DNA of 64,000 bases from Betaproteobacteria bacterium. Lineage in GTDB: Bacteria > Pseudomonadota > Gammaproteobacteria > Burkholderiales > SG8-39. The stretch is from NCBI GenBank assembly GCA_022340285.1, contig JAJDOG010000005.1:42126-106125 (forward strand). The letters run 5' to 3'. The first letter of the stretch is position 1, and each line of letters begins with the position of its first letter. This document shows positions 1 through 8,477 of this stretch, piece by piece. The notes under the pieces are model-generated. The model did not search any database. It was not told where the DNA came from and saw nothing but the letters and a program-made list of their open reading frames with translations. The translations under genes were made by a program, and so were the position numbers.

Positions 1-1971
1 GATATTCCCAATGGCCTCGCACGCGGAGTGCGCACGGCGTCCGACTTCCTGATGGCTTTGCAGCTCACGGGGGCAGCCAAGCGCGATTCGATCGCGAACA
101 TGCAACTGCGCCTGCCCGTCGTGATCATCGGGGGCGGGCTCACCGCCATCGACACTGCGACGGAATCGCTCGCCTACTATGTCGTGCAGGTAGAGAAATT
201 CCTCGCCCGCTTCCAGGATCTCGCCGCGGAACTCGGCAACGAGGACGCGATTCGCGACCGCTGGACGGCGGAGGAACGGGAGATCGCCGAGGAGTTCCTG
301 TCGCACGCCCGCGCGATTCGCGCCGAGCGTCGCAAGGCGGCCGCGGAGGGCCGCGCACCGCGGATCGCCGAGCTGTTGCAGCATTGGGGCGGGGCGACGA
401 TCGCGTACCGCCGGCGCCTGATCGACAGCCCTTCGTACACGCTGAACCACGAGGAAGTGGAGAAAGCGCTCGAAGAAGGCATCGTGTTCGCCGAGGGGCT
501 CACGCCGCTTGCGGTGGAAGTGGACGACTACGGGGCGGTAAGCGGCATGCGCTTCCGCCGCCAGATCGTCGACGCCGACGGCAAGGGCACCGACGACGGC
601 GAATTGCGGCTGCCCACCTGCTCGGTGTTCATCGCTGCGGGTACTCAGCCCAATACGGTGCTCGCGCGCGAGGACGCCGCGCACTTCGAGCTCGACGGGA
701 AGTACTTTCGAGCCTGCGGCGAATCCGGCGCGCCGCTCAAGCCGGAATTCTCCATCTCCAAGCCGGAACGTGCCGACGTGCTGCTCTCGCGGCTCCCGGA
801 TGGACGCTTCATTTCCTTCTTCGGCGATCTCCACCCTTCCTACTTCGGCAATGTGGTGAAGGCGCTGGGCTCGACCAAGCAGGGTTTCCCGGTCATCTCA
901 CGCGTCCTCGCGAGCCGCGGGCCGGCTGACACCGGTTCCGACAAGGATTTTGTGAGGCGGCTCGACCGCGATCTCCGGCCGGTCGTCCGGGAAGTGATCC
1001 GCCTGACGCCCACCATCGTCGAGGTGATCGTGCACGCACCGGCCGCGGCGCGACGTTTCGAGCCGGGTCAATTCTTCAGGTTGCAGAATTACGAGACGCT
1101 CGCCCCGCAAGTGGACGAAACCGGCCGCGCCGGCGCGACGCGGATGCAGATGGAAGGCCTGGCGCTCACTGGCGCGTGGGTCGACCGTGAGCAGGGTCTG
1201 GTTTCGACGATCGTTCTAGAAATGGGCGGCTCGTCCGATCTCTGCGCGATGCTCAAGCCCGGCGAGCCGGTCGTGCTCATGGGCCCGACCGGGACGCCGA
1301 CCCACGTCCAGCCGGACGAAACGGTGGTACTCGTGGGCGGAGGGCTCGGCAATGCCGTGCTTTTCTCGATCGGCCAGGCGTTCCGGGCGAGCGGATCCAA
1401 GGTGCTCTACTTCGCCGGCTACAAGAAGGTCATCGACCGCTATCACATGCCGAACATCGAAGCGGCCGCGGACGTCGTGGTGTGGTGCTGCGACGAGGAG
1501 CCCGGCTTCGAGCCCGGCCGGCCACAGGATCTCGCAACCGTCGGGAACATCGTGCAGGCAATGGAAGCCTATGCGTCGGGTCGGCTGGGCGCCCAACCGA
1601 TCGACATGCGCCAGGCGGACCGTGTGATCGTCATCGGGTCGGACCGCATGATGGCCGCGGTGGCGCGTGCGCGGCATGCCGTGCTCGCGCCTTTCCTCAA
1701 GCCCGGACACGCCGCCCTCGGCTCGATCAACTCGCCGATGCAGTGCATGATGAAAGAGATCTGCGCGCAGTGCCTGCAGCCGCACCGTGATCCCGACACG
1801 GGCAAGGTCTCCTACGTCTTCTCCTGCTTCAATCAGGACCAGCCGCTCGACCGTGTCGACTTCCTTTCGCTCTCGGAGCGGCTGAAGCAGAACTCACTCG
1901 CCGAGAAAATCACCGCCCAGTGGCTGCACCACTGCATGCCGGCGCTCCGCCGCGCGCGGGAGTTCGTCTAG
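1..1971 (+). CDS. FAD/NAD(P)-dependent oxidoreductase fused to a PyrK-like reductase module (5' partial)
   Basis: The reading frame is open from base 1, so the gene starts upstream of the window; the GTG at 28 is probably internal. The N-terminal half has a GltD-like pyridine-nucleotide fold with the dinucleotide motif IIGGGLTAID. The C-terminal half resembles the ferredoxin-reductase domain of PyrK, with an FAD-binding stretch (FEPGQFFRLQNY) and a GGGLGN nucleotide site. Near the end lies a cysteine set, C-x5-C-x2-C followed by a fourth Cys about 18 residues on, that fits a 2Fe-2S cluster as in PyrK or NfnA-type proteins. It probably shuttles electrons between NAD(P)H and an unknown partner in the cytoplasm. 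The partner subunit would lie upstream, outside the window. Confidence 0.85.
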   Translation, partial: DIPNGLARGVRTASDFLMALQLTGAAKRDSIANMQLRLPVVIIGGGLTAIDTATESLAYYVVQVEKFLARFQDLAAELGNEDAIRDRWTAEEREIAEEFLSHARAIRAERRKAAAEGRAPRIAELLQHWGGATIAYRRRLIDSPSYTLNHEEVEKALEEGIVFAEGLTPLAVEVDDYGAVSGMRFRRQIVDADGKGTDDGELRLPTCSVFIAAGTQPNTVLAREDAAHFELDGKYFRACGESGAPLKPEFSISKPERADVLLSRLPDGRFISFFGDLHPSYFGNVVKALGSTKQGFPVISRVLASRGPADTGSDKDFVRRLDRDLRPVVREVIRLTPTIVEVIVHAPAAARRFEPGQFFRLQNYETLAPQVDETGRAGATRMQMEGLALTGAWVDREQGLVSTIVLEMGGSSDLCAMLKPGEPVVLMGPTGTPTHVQPDETVVLVGGGLGNAVLFSIGQAFRASGSKVLYFAGYKKVIDRYHMPNIEAAADVVVWCCDEEPGFEPGRPQDLATVGNIVQAMEAYASGRLGAQPIDMRQADRVIVIGSDRMMAAVARARHAVLAPFLKPGHAALGSINSPMQCMMKEICAQCLQPHRDPDTGKVSYVFSCFNQDQPLDRVDFLSLSERLKQNSLAEKITAQWLHHCMPALRRAREFV

Positions 1972-1980
1972 CCGGGTTTC

Positions 1981-2748
1981 CTAGCCCCGCTCCGCTTGCA
2001 ACTTCTCGAGCAGCGCGCGGTGCGCCTCGTGGGTGGAAGTTTCGAGGAAGGAAGCGATCTCGTATTCCCGAAGCTCCGCAACGGAGGCACCGCGGCGATC
2101 GGCGAGCGCGAGTGCCTTGAGGGCCCGCAGCACGTGCGGCTGGTGCTCGAACATCGGTGCGACGAAGCGTTCGACGTCCTCCAGGAAATCGCTCTCCACC
2201 GCAGCGACACGGTTGACGATTCCCAGTGCAAGCGCCTCGTCGGCTGACAGCCTCCGGGCGGAGGCGAGCAGCTCCAGCCCGCGCGCACGGCCCAGCAGTC
2301 GCAGCAGGTCGGTGCCGCCGCCAAACGTCGTCGAGAGATGCAGGTTGGCATGAACGAAACCGAACCATGCGTCTTGCGCGGCGACGCGCATGTCGCAGGC
2401 GAGCGCAAGTTCCGCCCCTTCGCCCAGCGTGACCCCGTTGAGGGCGGCGACGGTGGGCACCGGGAAACCGCGTATCGCGTCCAGCGCCGCAAGCCCCTCT
2501 CGCGCGAACGCCTCGGCCTGCTCGGCGCTCTCGAGCGCCGCCAGATCGTCGAGCTCGCCGCCCGACGAGAAGGCGACGGAACCCGTGCCCGTGAGGATCG
2601 CAAGCCGCAGATCGTCTTGCTCCGCATGCGCCTCGAATACGAGCCGCAGCTCCCGCAGCATCGATCGCGTGAGCGCGTTCCGTCGCTCTGGGCGGTTGAG
2701 CGTCACGCGCAGCACGCCGCGCTCGTAGGTTCGAAGCAGATCGCTCAT
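1981..2748 (-). CDS. enoyl-CoA hydratase/isomerase family protein
   Basis: A 255-residue crotonase-fold protein. The start was set at the ATG giving MSDLLRTYERG, which matches family length; the frame stays open upstream but that extension is low-complexity and crotonase-unlike. Visible family marks are VTLNRPERRNALT near the N-terminus, the oxyanion-hole segment SSGGELDDL, and the second loop GVTLGEGAELALACD. The usual second catalytic acid region reads LHLSTTFGGGTDLLRLLG. The substrate cannot be assigned: members act in fatty-acid beta-oxidation or in aromatic and branched acyl-CoA routes. It is convergent with the flavoprotein gene (9 bases between stops) and divergent from the SDR gene. 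Confidence 0.85.
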   Translation of the reverse strand: MSDLLRTYERGVLRVTLNRPERRNALTRSMLRELRLVFEAHAEQDDLRLAILTGTGSVAFSSGGELDDLAALESAEQAEAFAREGLAALDAIRGFPVPTVAALNGVTLGEGAELALACDMRVAAQDAWFGFVHANLHLSTTFGGGTDLLRLLGRARGLELLASARRLSADEALALGIVNRVAAVESDFLEDVERFVAPMFEHQPHVLRALKALALADRRGASVAELREYEIASFLETSTHEAHRALLEKLQAERG

Positions 2749-2813
2749 CGGCCCCTCGGGGACGGCGAAGTGTAGCCCGCACCGCCGAGCGCAGGCAACG
2801 AGCACACGATCCG

Positions 2814-2819
2814 TATAAT
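2814..2819 (+). promoter_or_regulatory. possible -10 element for the SDR gene
   Basis: A perfect TATAAT lies 33 bases before the GTG start of the SDR gene in the short divergent gap. No good -35 hexamer is visible at 16-18 bases upstream, so this is a weak call. Confidence 0.3.
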
Positions 2820-2851
2820 CACTGGCCTCGCGCCTTCGTGAAGGAAGTCTC

Positions 2852-3607
2852 GTGGAACTGAGATTGGACGGCAAGACCGCCTTGGTCACCGGCGCCTCAT
2901 CCGGACTGGGCGACCGGTTCGCGCGCCTGCTCGCCGATTCGGGAGCGGCCGTTGCGGTCGCTGCCCGCCGCGTCGATCGGCTCGAGCAGCTCGCCGGCGC
3001 GATCACGCAGAACGGCGGCCGGGCGCACGCGGTCGCGATGGACGTGACCGATGTCGTTTCGATCCGCGAAGGCGTCGCGGCGGCCGAGGCGGCGCTGGGC
3101 CCGATCGACGTGCTCGTGAACAACTCGGGCGTGTCGGTCACTGCCCGGATCGGCGACGTCGAGGAGGCCGACTACGATTTCGTGATGAACACGAACCTCA
3201 AAGGCGCGTTCTTCGTCGCGCAGGCGGTCGGCCGCAGCATGATCGCGGGCAAGCGGCCGGGACGCATCATCAACATCGCCTCGGCGGCGGGCCTGCATCC
3301 GCTCGGCCAGATCTCCGTGTACGGCATGTCCAAGGCCGGCGTCATCCACATGACGCGCTCGATGGCCCTGGAGTGGGGTCGCTACCACATCAACGTGAAC
3401 GCGCTCTGCCCCGGCTACATCGAGACCGAGATCAACCGCGATTACTGGAACACCGAAGGCGGCCGCAAGCTGCTCGCGAAGCTGCCGCGGCGACGGGTGG
3501 GCAAGCCTGAAGACCTCGACGGCCTGGTGCTCCTGCTCGCTTCGGATCAGTCCGCGTTCGTGAACGGCGCCGTGATCGCCGCGGACGACGGACTCACTGC
3601 CGGGTAG
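2852..3607 (+). CDS. short-chain dehydrogenase/reductase (SDR)
   Basis: A 251-residue classical SDR beginning at GTG, preceded by a GAAGG Shine-Dalgarno. It shows the Rossmann motif TGASSGLG (about residues 14-21), the NNSG structural motif, the catalytic Ser (NIASAAG), and the YGMSK active-site Tyr-x-x-x-Lys. The C-terminus has the usual PGYIETEIN and G.V..DDG segments. Members reduce or oxidise a hydroxyl/keto group with NAD(P)H; a 3-ketoacyl or 3-hydroxyacyl substrate is plausible beside an enoyl-CoA hydratase, but this is inference. Its last 14 bases overlap the tail of the convergent TPR gene. Confidence 0.88.
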   Translation: MELRLDGKTALVTGASSGLGDRFARLLADSGAAVAVAARRVDRLEQLAGAITQNGGRAHAVAMDVTDVVSIREGVAAAEAALGPIDVLVNNSGVSVTARIGDVEEADYDFVMNTNLKGAFFVAQAVGRSMIAGKRPGRIINIASAAGLHPLGQISVYGMSKAGVIHMTRSMALEWGRYHINVNALCPGYIETEINRDYWNTEGGRKLLAKLPRRRVGKPEDLDGLVLLLASDQSAFVNGAVIAADDGLTAG

Positions 3608-4328
3608 GCGCGGCGGACGACGTGCCGAACGTGCGCGGCCGCAGCCGCGCGAGCTGATCGGCGCGCGCCGGCGCAAGCTGGCGCAATCCCCGCTCCACCT
3701 CGTCGAATTCGGCCGTGCGCCCGAGCCGCGCGTAGGCGACGCCCAGTCCATACCAGGCCTCGACGAGCTTCACGTCACGCCGCAAAGCGAGCTGGAAGTA
3801 CTCGACCGCGCGATCCGGCTGCTTGAGATCGTTGAAGCTCTGGCCGATCAGAAGGTAGGTGGTGGCGGACTCCTGGTTCACCCGCAGCCCGCGATCGAGC
3901 GTGCGAATCGCTTTCTCGGGCTTTCCCTGCACGCGGTAGGCTTCTGCGAGCAGGTTGTAGCCGTCGATCTGGTCCGGGCTGTACTGCACCACCTTCTGGA
4001 ACGCATCGGCCGCATCTTCGTACCGCGCCATCTGGGTGTAGGCGTAGCCCACGACCATCCACCAGTCGGCGCTCATCGGGTCCACCTTGAGGTTCTTCTG
4101 CGCGAAGGCGACCATCCCCTCCCAGTCTTTCTTCGCCTCCAGCTCGGCGAGCTTGGCCTGGTTCGGCTCGTCGACCGTCTTCATATTGCTCATCAACGCT
4201 GCCAGCGCGGGCGTCATCAGCTTGAAGACCTCCATCGCCATCGCGGCCTGCGGCGACAGCGGAATGCACCCGGGCGCGGCCGCGATCAACACCGCCGTCA
4301 TCACGGCGGCGAGCGCATGGCTATTCAT
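3594..4328 (-). CDS. exported tetratricopeptide-repeat protein
   Basis: A 244-residue protein with a hydrophobic N-terminal export signal (roughly residues 1-21, ending APGC). The start was chosen at MNSHALAAVM because it opens directly on the signal and overlaps the upstream gene by 8 bases. A poor lipobox (P at -2) leaves lipoprotein status uncertain. Residues about 60-235 hold at least four TPR units with the alternating pattern W..G.AY...GRYEDA..AF. Such proteins act as scaffolds in the periplasm or envelope. It is translationally coupled to the DUF3460 gene. No specific partner is evident. Confidence 0.75.
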   Translation of the reverse strand: MNSHALAAVMTAVLIAAAPGCIPLSPQAAMAMEVFKLMTPALAALMSNMKTVDEPNQAKLAELEAKKDWEGMVAFAQKNLKVDPMSADWWMVVGYAYTQMARYEDAADAFQKVVQYSPDQIDGYNLLAEAYRVQGKPEKAIRTLDRGLRVNQESATTYLLIGQSFNDLKQPDRAVEYFQLALRRDVKLVEAWYGLGVAYARLGRTAEFDEVERGLRQLAPARADQLARLRPRTFGTSSAAPTRQ

Positions 4329-4524
4329 CAATCTGATAGACGTAGCCCTTTTGCGGGACGCGCGACTCGCGCTCGCGGCGCAGTTGATCGAAATCCAGCC
4401 GTTTGTCCCACCATAGCGAGCGGCCGGCCTCCTGCACCTCCGCGATCTGCGGCCGCGTCTCGAGCAGGCCACGGATCAGCCGGGTCGCATCGGACTCGTA
4501 GCCGGTCTTGATCTTCTTTCCCAT
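4321..4524 (-). CDS. DUF3460 family small protein
   Basis: A 67-residue protein starting MGKKIKTGYESDATR. The pattern YESDATRLIRGL followed by GRSLWWDKRLD and a C-terminal VPQKGYVYQ matches the DUF3460 family as I remember it, a short cytoplasmic family largely of Betaproteobacteria with no known function. The frame is open 30 codons further upstream, but that part is unlike the family. It overlaps the start of the TPR gene by 8 bases, so the two are probably co-translated. Confidence 0.7.
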   Translation of the reverse strand: MGKKIKTGYESDATRLIRGLLETRPQIAEVQEAGRSLWWDKRLDFDQLRRERESRVPQKGYVYQIDE

Positions 4525-4637
4525 GGCGCGCTGCTTCCTCGGAGTGGTGAACCGCGCCGCGATTATACGCCCGTCGGCCTCATGAAAAACAATGACTTGG
4601 CGGCGCGGCGTCAATCTCCCCTTGCGCGGCGATCGGA

Positions 4638-4655
4638 TACTGTATAAAAATCAGG
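4638..4655 (+). promoter_or_regulatory. possible LexA (SOS) box variant
   Basis: The sequence TACTGTATAAAAATCAGG has a perfect left arm of the Escherichia-type SOS box (TACTGTAT) and an AT-rich centre. The right arm CAG is one base closer than in the 16-base consensus CTGT-N8-ACAG. It lies 78 bases before the first gene of the lexA-imuAB cluster, where a LexA site is expected. No better box was found upstream of lexA, imuA or dnaE2. Confidence 0.35.
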
Positions 4656-4732
4656 GTATGGGGTGGCGCCCTGGACCGGAAACCGGAACCAAACCGGAAC
4701 ACCAACCGGGACAACTCGAGGAAGGAAACACC

Positions 4733-5203
4733 ATGAACGCGACCATGAACGACGAACGGGCGCTGGCAACCCTCCAGGCGCTGGCGAACGGCGCCGATCC
4801 CGTCACCGGCACGAGTTTCCCCGCCGGCAGTCCCTATCAGCATCCGGACACCGTGCGCGCGCTTTACCACGCGATCCGCGCACTCGAGGTGGTCACGAGC
4901 AGGTCGAAGCGGCCGGCACGGAATCTCCCGGGCAACTCCGGCAAGCCCTGGTCGGCTGGAGAGGACACGCAGCTCGTCTCCGCCTTCGACGCCGGGCAGC
5001 CGATGGAGGCGCTCGCCGCCACGCACGGCCGCACCCGCTTCGCGATCGAGGCACGCCTCGCGAAGCTCGGGAAAGTCCCGATGCCGGCCGGCGTGCGCGG
5101 GACCCACGCAACCGATCCGGGCATCGAGCAAGCGCCCCGGGCGGAGATGCCCCTCCCAGGGCACGCCGCCTACGCTGCCATGACGGCCGGATCACATCGC
5201 TAG
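4733..5203 (+). CDS. Myb/SANT-like helix-turn-helix protein, first gene of the SOS cluster
   Basis: A 156-residue protein starting at [11 protein letters not shown] behind a GGAAGG Shine-Dalgarno 8 bases upstream. The middle (about residues 65-110) reads [19 protein letters not shown] and then [14 protein letters not shown], the tryptophan-started, acid-rich first helix and basic last helix of a Myb/SANT-type DNA-binding fold. The N-terminal part has the conserved-looking segment [18 protein letters not shown]. The C-terminus is probably disordered. It sits 33 bases before the next small gene and may be co-transcribed with lexA and imuAB. No experimental function is known to me; a DNA-binding role is inferred. 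Confidence 0.65.
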   Translation: MNATMNDERALATLQALANGADPVTGTSFPAGSPYQHPDTVRALYHAIRALEVVTSRSKRPARNLPGNSGKPWSAGEDTQLVSAFDAGQPMEALAATHGRTRFAIEARLAKLGKVPMPAGVRGTHATDPGIEQAPRAEMPLPGHAAYAAMTAGSHR

Positions 5204-5236
5204 GCGCGAGTCGGCGTGAAAAAGCGAGGAGCCCGC

Positions 5237-5437
5237 ATGAGGCGCATCAAAGCCGTCGCTTCGCCCTCCCAGCTCGGCCTATGGGACGAGTTGGACGAGC
5301 TGGACGAACCCGTAGCCTTCCACCGGCAGGATGCCACGCCCACCTCCTTCAGTGGCGGTGGTCGCTCCGCTCCCCCGGCGCCGGTCGCGACGCGTCCGGA
5401 CACCGGGGCCCGTCCGGCGGGCAGGAAAACGCCATGA
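5237..5437 (+). CDS. 66-aa hypothetical protein coupled to lexA
   Basis: A short frame starting [12 protein letters not shown], with AGGAG 6-7 bases before the ATG. Its TGA overlaps the lexA ATG in an ATGA junction, which is the main reason to believe it is translated. The protein has an acidic centre (DELDELDE) and a proline/alanine-rich tail and matches no family I recognise. It may serve mainly to couple translation of lexA to the upstream Myb-like gene. A GTG at 5216 would add seven residues. Confidence 0.45.
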   Translation: MRRIKAVASPSQLGLWDELDELDEPVAFHRQDATPTSFSGGGRSAPPAPVATRPDTGARPAGRKTP

Positions 5438-6036
5438 AGGACCTCACGCCACGGCAGGCCGAGATCCTGCAGCTCATCCGCGAGGTGATCGAGTCGAGCG
5501 GCTTCCCGCCGACCCGCGCCGAGATCTGCCGGGTGTTGGGCTTTCGCTCGCCCAACGCCGCGGAAGAGCACTTGCGCGCGCTCGAGCGCAAGGGCGCGAT
5601 CGATATCCTCGACGGGACTGCGCGCGGCATCGTGCTCAGGCAGTCGCTCGGCGTGCCGCTCGTCGGCCGGGTCGCAGCCGGCGCGCCGATCCTTGCCGAG
5701 GCACACATCCAGGGGCGCTACCAGCTCGACCCGGCGCTTTTCAGACCGCGCGCGGATTACCTGCTCAAGGTACGCGGCCTGAGCATGCGCGATGCGGGCA
5801 TCCTCGACGGCGATCTCCTTGCAGTGCACCGCACTGCGGAGGCGCGCTCCGGACAGATCGTGGTGGCGCGACTCGCCGATGAAGTGACGGTCAAGCGCCT
5901 GCGCCGCCGCGGTGCAACGGTGGAACTCCTGCCGGAGAACCCGGACTTCGACCCGATCGTGCTCGACACCCGTGAGGGCGAGTTCGCCATCGAGGGCATC
6001 GGTGTCGGGGTCATCCGCACCGGCAAGACACTCTGA
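5434..6036 (+). CDS. lexA: LexA repressor
   Basis: A 200-residue LexA. Residues 1-68 form the winged helix-turn-helix ([12 protein letters not shown], then the recognition segment [18 protein letters not shown]). The self-cleavage bond is Ala82-Gly83 (VAAGAP), and the catalytic dyad is Ser117 ([14 protein letters not shown]) and Lys154 (VTVKRL). It represses SOS genes and cleaves itself on activated RecA filaments. The first gene 5' is fused by an ATGA overlap, and imuA-imuB follow after 191 bases. The company of imuAB suggests this LexA controls the mutagenesis cassette; whether the genome has a second LexA cannot be seen here. Confidence 0.95.
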   Translation: MKDLTPRQAEILQLIREVIESSGFPPTRAEICRVLGFRSPNAAEEHLRALERKGAIDILDGTARGIVLRQSLGVPLVGRVAAGAPILAEAHIQGRYQLDPALFRPRADYLLKVRGLSMRDAGILDGDLLAVHRTAEARSGQIVVARLADEVTVKRLRRRGATVELLPENPDFDPIVLDTREGEFAIEGIGVGVIRTGKTL

Positions 6037-6041
6037 TAGGT

Positions 6042-6170
6042 CGTTGAAGAATGCACGTCATGGTGACTTCGCTTGACGAATTCAGCGTGCAAGGCAAACC
6101 CCGGTCGCACGAACAAGGGGGAAAGCCCCCTTGTATATCCCCCCGGGCGCGCGCGCGGAGTTCTTCAACG
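6042..6170. repeat. 129-bp inverted-repeat (MITE-like) element with internal hairpin
   Basis: A perfect 10-bp terminal inverted repeat (CGTTGAAGAA at 6042-6051, TTCTTCAACG at 6161-6170) bounds a non-coding segment. Inside, 6113-6134 is a perfect 9-bp hairpin (ACAAGGGGG, loop AAAG, CCCCCTTGT) with no T-run after it. The segment fills most of the gap between lexA and imuA. The architecture fits a miniature transposable element or a processed intergenic repeat. I see no clear target-site duplication and no second copy in the window. Confidence 0.5.
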
Positions 6171-6227
6171 CCCTGCTGACTCCTCTCGCGAGCGTCTTCC
6201 CTGTCGAGGAAGCGAGTCGGGACCGTC

Positions 6228-6959
6228 ATGTCTTCGCTCCTGCACGCCATCCTGCAACGTTCCGACGTCCGGCGCGGCGCCGAGCTCGGCCGCGTCGCGG
6301 TACCGAGCGTTCCGAGCGGCTTTCCCGCGCTCGACGCCGAGCTGCCCGGCGGTGGCTGGCCGGCGAGTGCGCTCACCGAGATCCTGCCGCGGCACGAGGG
6401 AATCGGCGAGTTGCGCCTGCTCGGACCGGCGCTCGCGCGCCTCGCTGGCGCAGGGCGTTGCCTCGCATGGATCGCACCACCCTATCTCCCCTACGCGCCG
6501 GCGCTCGCTGCAGCCGGCATCGATCTCGCGCGGCTGCTCATCGTCCGGACCGGTTCGGCGAAAGAAGCGCTGTGGGCGACCGAGCAGGCCCTGCGCGCCG
6601 GGGTTTGCGGCGCAGTGCTCGCCTGGCCGGGCGAGACTCGCTATCCGGATCTTCGCCGGCTGCAGCTCGCCGCCGAGGCGAGCTCGGGTCTTGCCGTCCT
6701 GTTCCGCGCGCCGCAGGCCGCTCGCGATGCGTCGCCTGCGCCGCTGCGCCTGCTGCTCGGCACCGCCGACGGTGGGCTCGCCGTGCGCATCGTCAAGCGT
6801 CGTGGCACACCTCTCGCTCAACCGGTGCTGCTCCAGCAGCCCGTCGTTGCGCGACCCGCCACCCACTTCTCCACTCATCCCTCCGATTCGAGCCATGCAG
6901 TGGATCGCGATTCACCTGCCACAGCTCCCGCTGGAGATCTTCGGCCTGCCCACGCCTGA
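6228..6959 (+). CDS. imuA: ImuA, translesion synthesis accessory protein
   Basis: A 243-residue protein of the ImuA (SulA/RecA-like) family. It opens MSSLLHAILQRSDVRRG and carries the family segments GFPALDAELPGGGWPASALTEIL, which is RecA-like but lacks a proper Walker A, and LAWIAPPYLPYAPAL. ImuA supports the DnaE2-ImuB mutasome in DNA-damage-induced mutagenesis. The last 65 bases overlap imuB in another frame, so the pair is tightly co-translated. The C-terminal 40 residues lie in the overlap and are low-complexity. Confidence 0.9.
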   Translation: MSSLLHAILQRSDVRRGAELGRVAVPSVPSGFPALDAELPGGGWPASALTEILPRHEGIGELRLLGPALARLAGAGRCLAWIAPPYLPYAPALAAAGIDLARLLIVRTGSAKEALWATEQALRAGVCGAVLAWPGETRYPDLRRLQLAAEASSGLAVLFRAPQAARDASPAPLRLLLGTADGGLAVRIVKRRGTPLAQPVLLQQPVVARPATHFSTHPSDSSHAVDRDSPATAPAGDLRPAHA

Positions 6960-8364
6960 GCCGTGCGCGATCGCGCACGGCGGCTGCGTGCTCGCTTGCG
7001 ATGCGCGCGCGACCGCGCGCGGCGTGCGACCCGGGCTGGCGGTTCCGGCCGCCTGCGCGCTCGTCCCGAGCCTCGCCGTGCGGGAACGCGATCCGGCCGG
7101 CGAGACCGAAGCCCTGATCGGACTGGCCGGCTGGGCGATGCAATTCACGCCGAGCGTCGCGCTCGAATTTCCCGCCGCCCTCGTGCTGGAGGTCGAGGGC
7201 AGCCTCGCGCTCTTCGGCGGCATCGAGCCGATCCTCGTCGCGCTGCGCAAGGGACTCGTCGACATGGGCTTCAGCGCATCCGTCGCCGGCGGCCCGACCG
7301 CGAAGAGCGCCGTCTGGCTGGCACGTGCGGGCCGCGAGACCTTGCTCGTTCCGGACATGCTGCGCGCTACAGTGGCCGAGCTGCCGGTGCAGATGGCCAC
7401 GGACGAAATCGAGACGCTCGAAGCGCTCGCCGCGATCGGCGTGACCACGATCGGCGACGTCCTGCGGCTCCCGCGCGAGGGGGTTGCGCGCCGCTTCGAC
7501 CGGCGCCTGCTCGGTGAGATCGATCGCGCGCTCGGGCGACTGCCCGATCCGCACACGTTCTTCACGCCGCCGCCGCGCTTTCACGCCCGGCTCGAGCTGC
7601 CCGCCGAGGTGACGCAGGCCGACATGCTGCTGTTCGCGGCACGCCGCCTCCTGGTGCAGCTTGCGGGGTTCCTCGCCGCGCGCGCGAGCGGGGTGCAGCG
7701 GTTCGTGCTCAGGCTCTTTCACCGCGAGCGGCGCACGACCGAGATCGCGATCAGCCTGGTCGCGGCGAGTCGCGACGCCGAACATTTCATCCGCCTGCTG
7801 CGTGAGCGACTCGGCGCCACCACCCTGAGTGAGCCGGTGCGCAGCATCGCGCTCGCTGCCGAGGCCATCGTGCCGCTTGCCGGCGAGCCCCTTCCGCTCT
7901 TTGACGATCCGGCTCGAGGTCACGGCGACTGGGCGAGGCTTGTCGAGCGACTGCGCGCGCGGCTCGGCACCGCGGCAGTGCACGGCATGACAATCTCGGC
8001 CGAGCATCGCCCGGAGCGCGCTTCGCGGCCTCTCGATCCCGTCCTCGGCAAGCGGCGGCGCTCTTCTGCCCCCAGCGTGGCGCCGGCCGGATCGGATGGC
8101 GGCGCCGGCCCCCGCCCGTTCTGGTTGCTGCCCAATCCGCAGCCGCTCGCGGAGCGCGGCGCGGTCCCGTACCACGGCGGGCCGCTCATGCTCCTGGCCG
8201 GCCCGGAGCGCATCGAGTCGGGCTGGTGGGATGGGAGCGAGATCGCACGCGACTACTTCATCGCCCGGACCGCAGACCAGGCGCTGGTCTGGGTGTTTCG
8301 TGAGCGGCCCACCCCCGGTCCTTCTGCCGGCGGCGGCTGGTATCTGCATGGACTGTTTGCGTGA
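6895..8364 (+). CDS. imuB: ImuB, Y-family polymerase-like protein
   Basis: A 489-residue Y-family-fold protein starting MQWIAIHLPQLPLE inside the 3' end of imuA. The acidic catalytic residues of active Y-family polymerases are missing: the first motif reads AIHLPQLPLE, and the usual S-I-D-E region reads EVEGSLALFGG. This is typical of ImuB, which acts as a non-catalytic hub linking DnaE2, ImuA and the beta clamp. The little-finger region (about 210-310) and the long C-terminal extension are present, and the C-terminus includes WWDGSEIARDYF. DnaE2 is not adjacent; a fasciclin gene lies between. Confidence 0.93.
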   Translation: MQWIAIHLPQLPLEIFGLPTPEPCAIAHGGCVLACDARATARGVRPGLAVPAACALVPSLAVRERDPAGETEALIGLAGWAMQFTPSVALEFPAALVLEVEGSLALFGGIEPILVALRKGLVDMGFSASVAGGPTAKSAVWLARAGRETLLVPDMLRATVAELPVQMATDEIETLEALAAIGVTTIGDVLRLPREGVARRFDRRLLGEIDRALGRLPDPHTFFTPPPRFHARLELPAEVTQADMLLFAARRLLVQLAGFLAARASGVQRFVLRLFHRERRTTEIAISLVAASRDAEHFIRLLRERLGATTLSEPVRSIALAAEAIVPLAGEPLPLFDDPARGHGDWARLVERLRARLGTAAVHGMTISAEHRPERASRPLDPVLGKRRRSSAPSVAPAGSDGGAGPRPFWLLPNPQPLAERGAVPYHGGPLMLLAGPERIESGWWDGSEIARDYFIARTADQALVWVFRERPTPGPSAGGGWYLHGLFA

Positions 8365-8385
8365 CCGACTGGGTCTTGCCATATT

Positions 8386-8414
8386 GAACTGAACTAACTT
8401 TCTCTTATTTTGTC
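8386..8414 (+). promoter_or_regulatory. possible ECF-sigma promoter for the fasciclin gene
   Basis: In an unusually AT-rich stretch after imuB there is a GAACTGAACT repeat (8386-8395), followed 16 bases later by GTCCTA (8412-8417). A GAACT-N16-GTC layout resembles promoters of extracytoplasmic-function sigma factors. The match is loose and no sigma-factor gene is in the window. Confidence 0.3.
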
Positions 8415-8477
8415 CTAGACAATGTTCGGTAAAACGGACGGACTAACCTCAACTACTTTCTCATAAGGAGACTGCAA

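Noticed and set aside
6793..8382. 529-codon open frame antisense to imuB
   Set aside because: Low-complexity Arg/Ala/Glu composition without motifs; imuB on the other strand is a strong family match.
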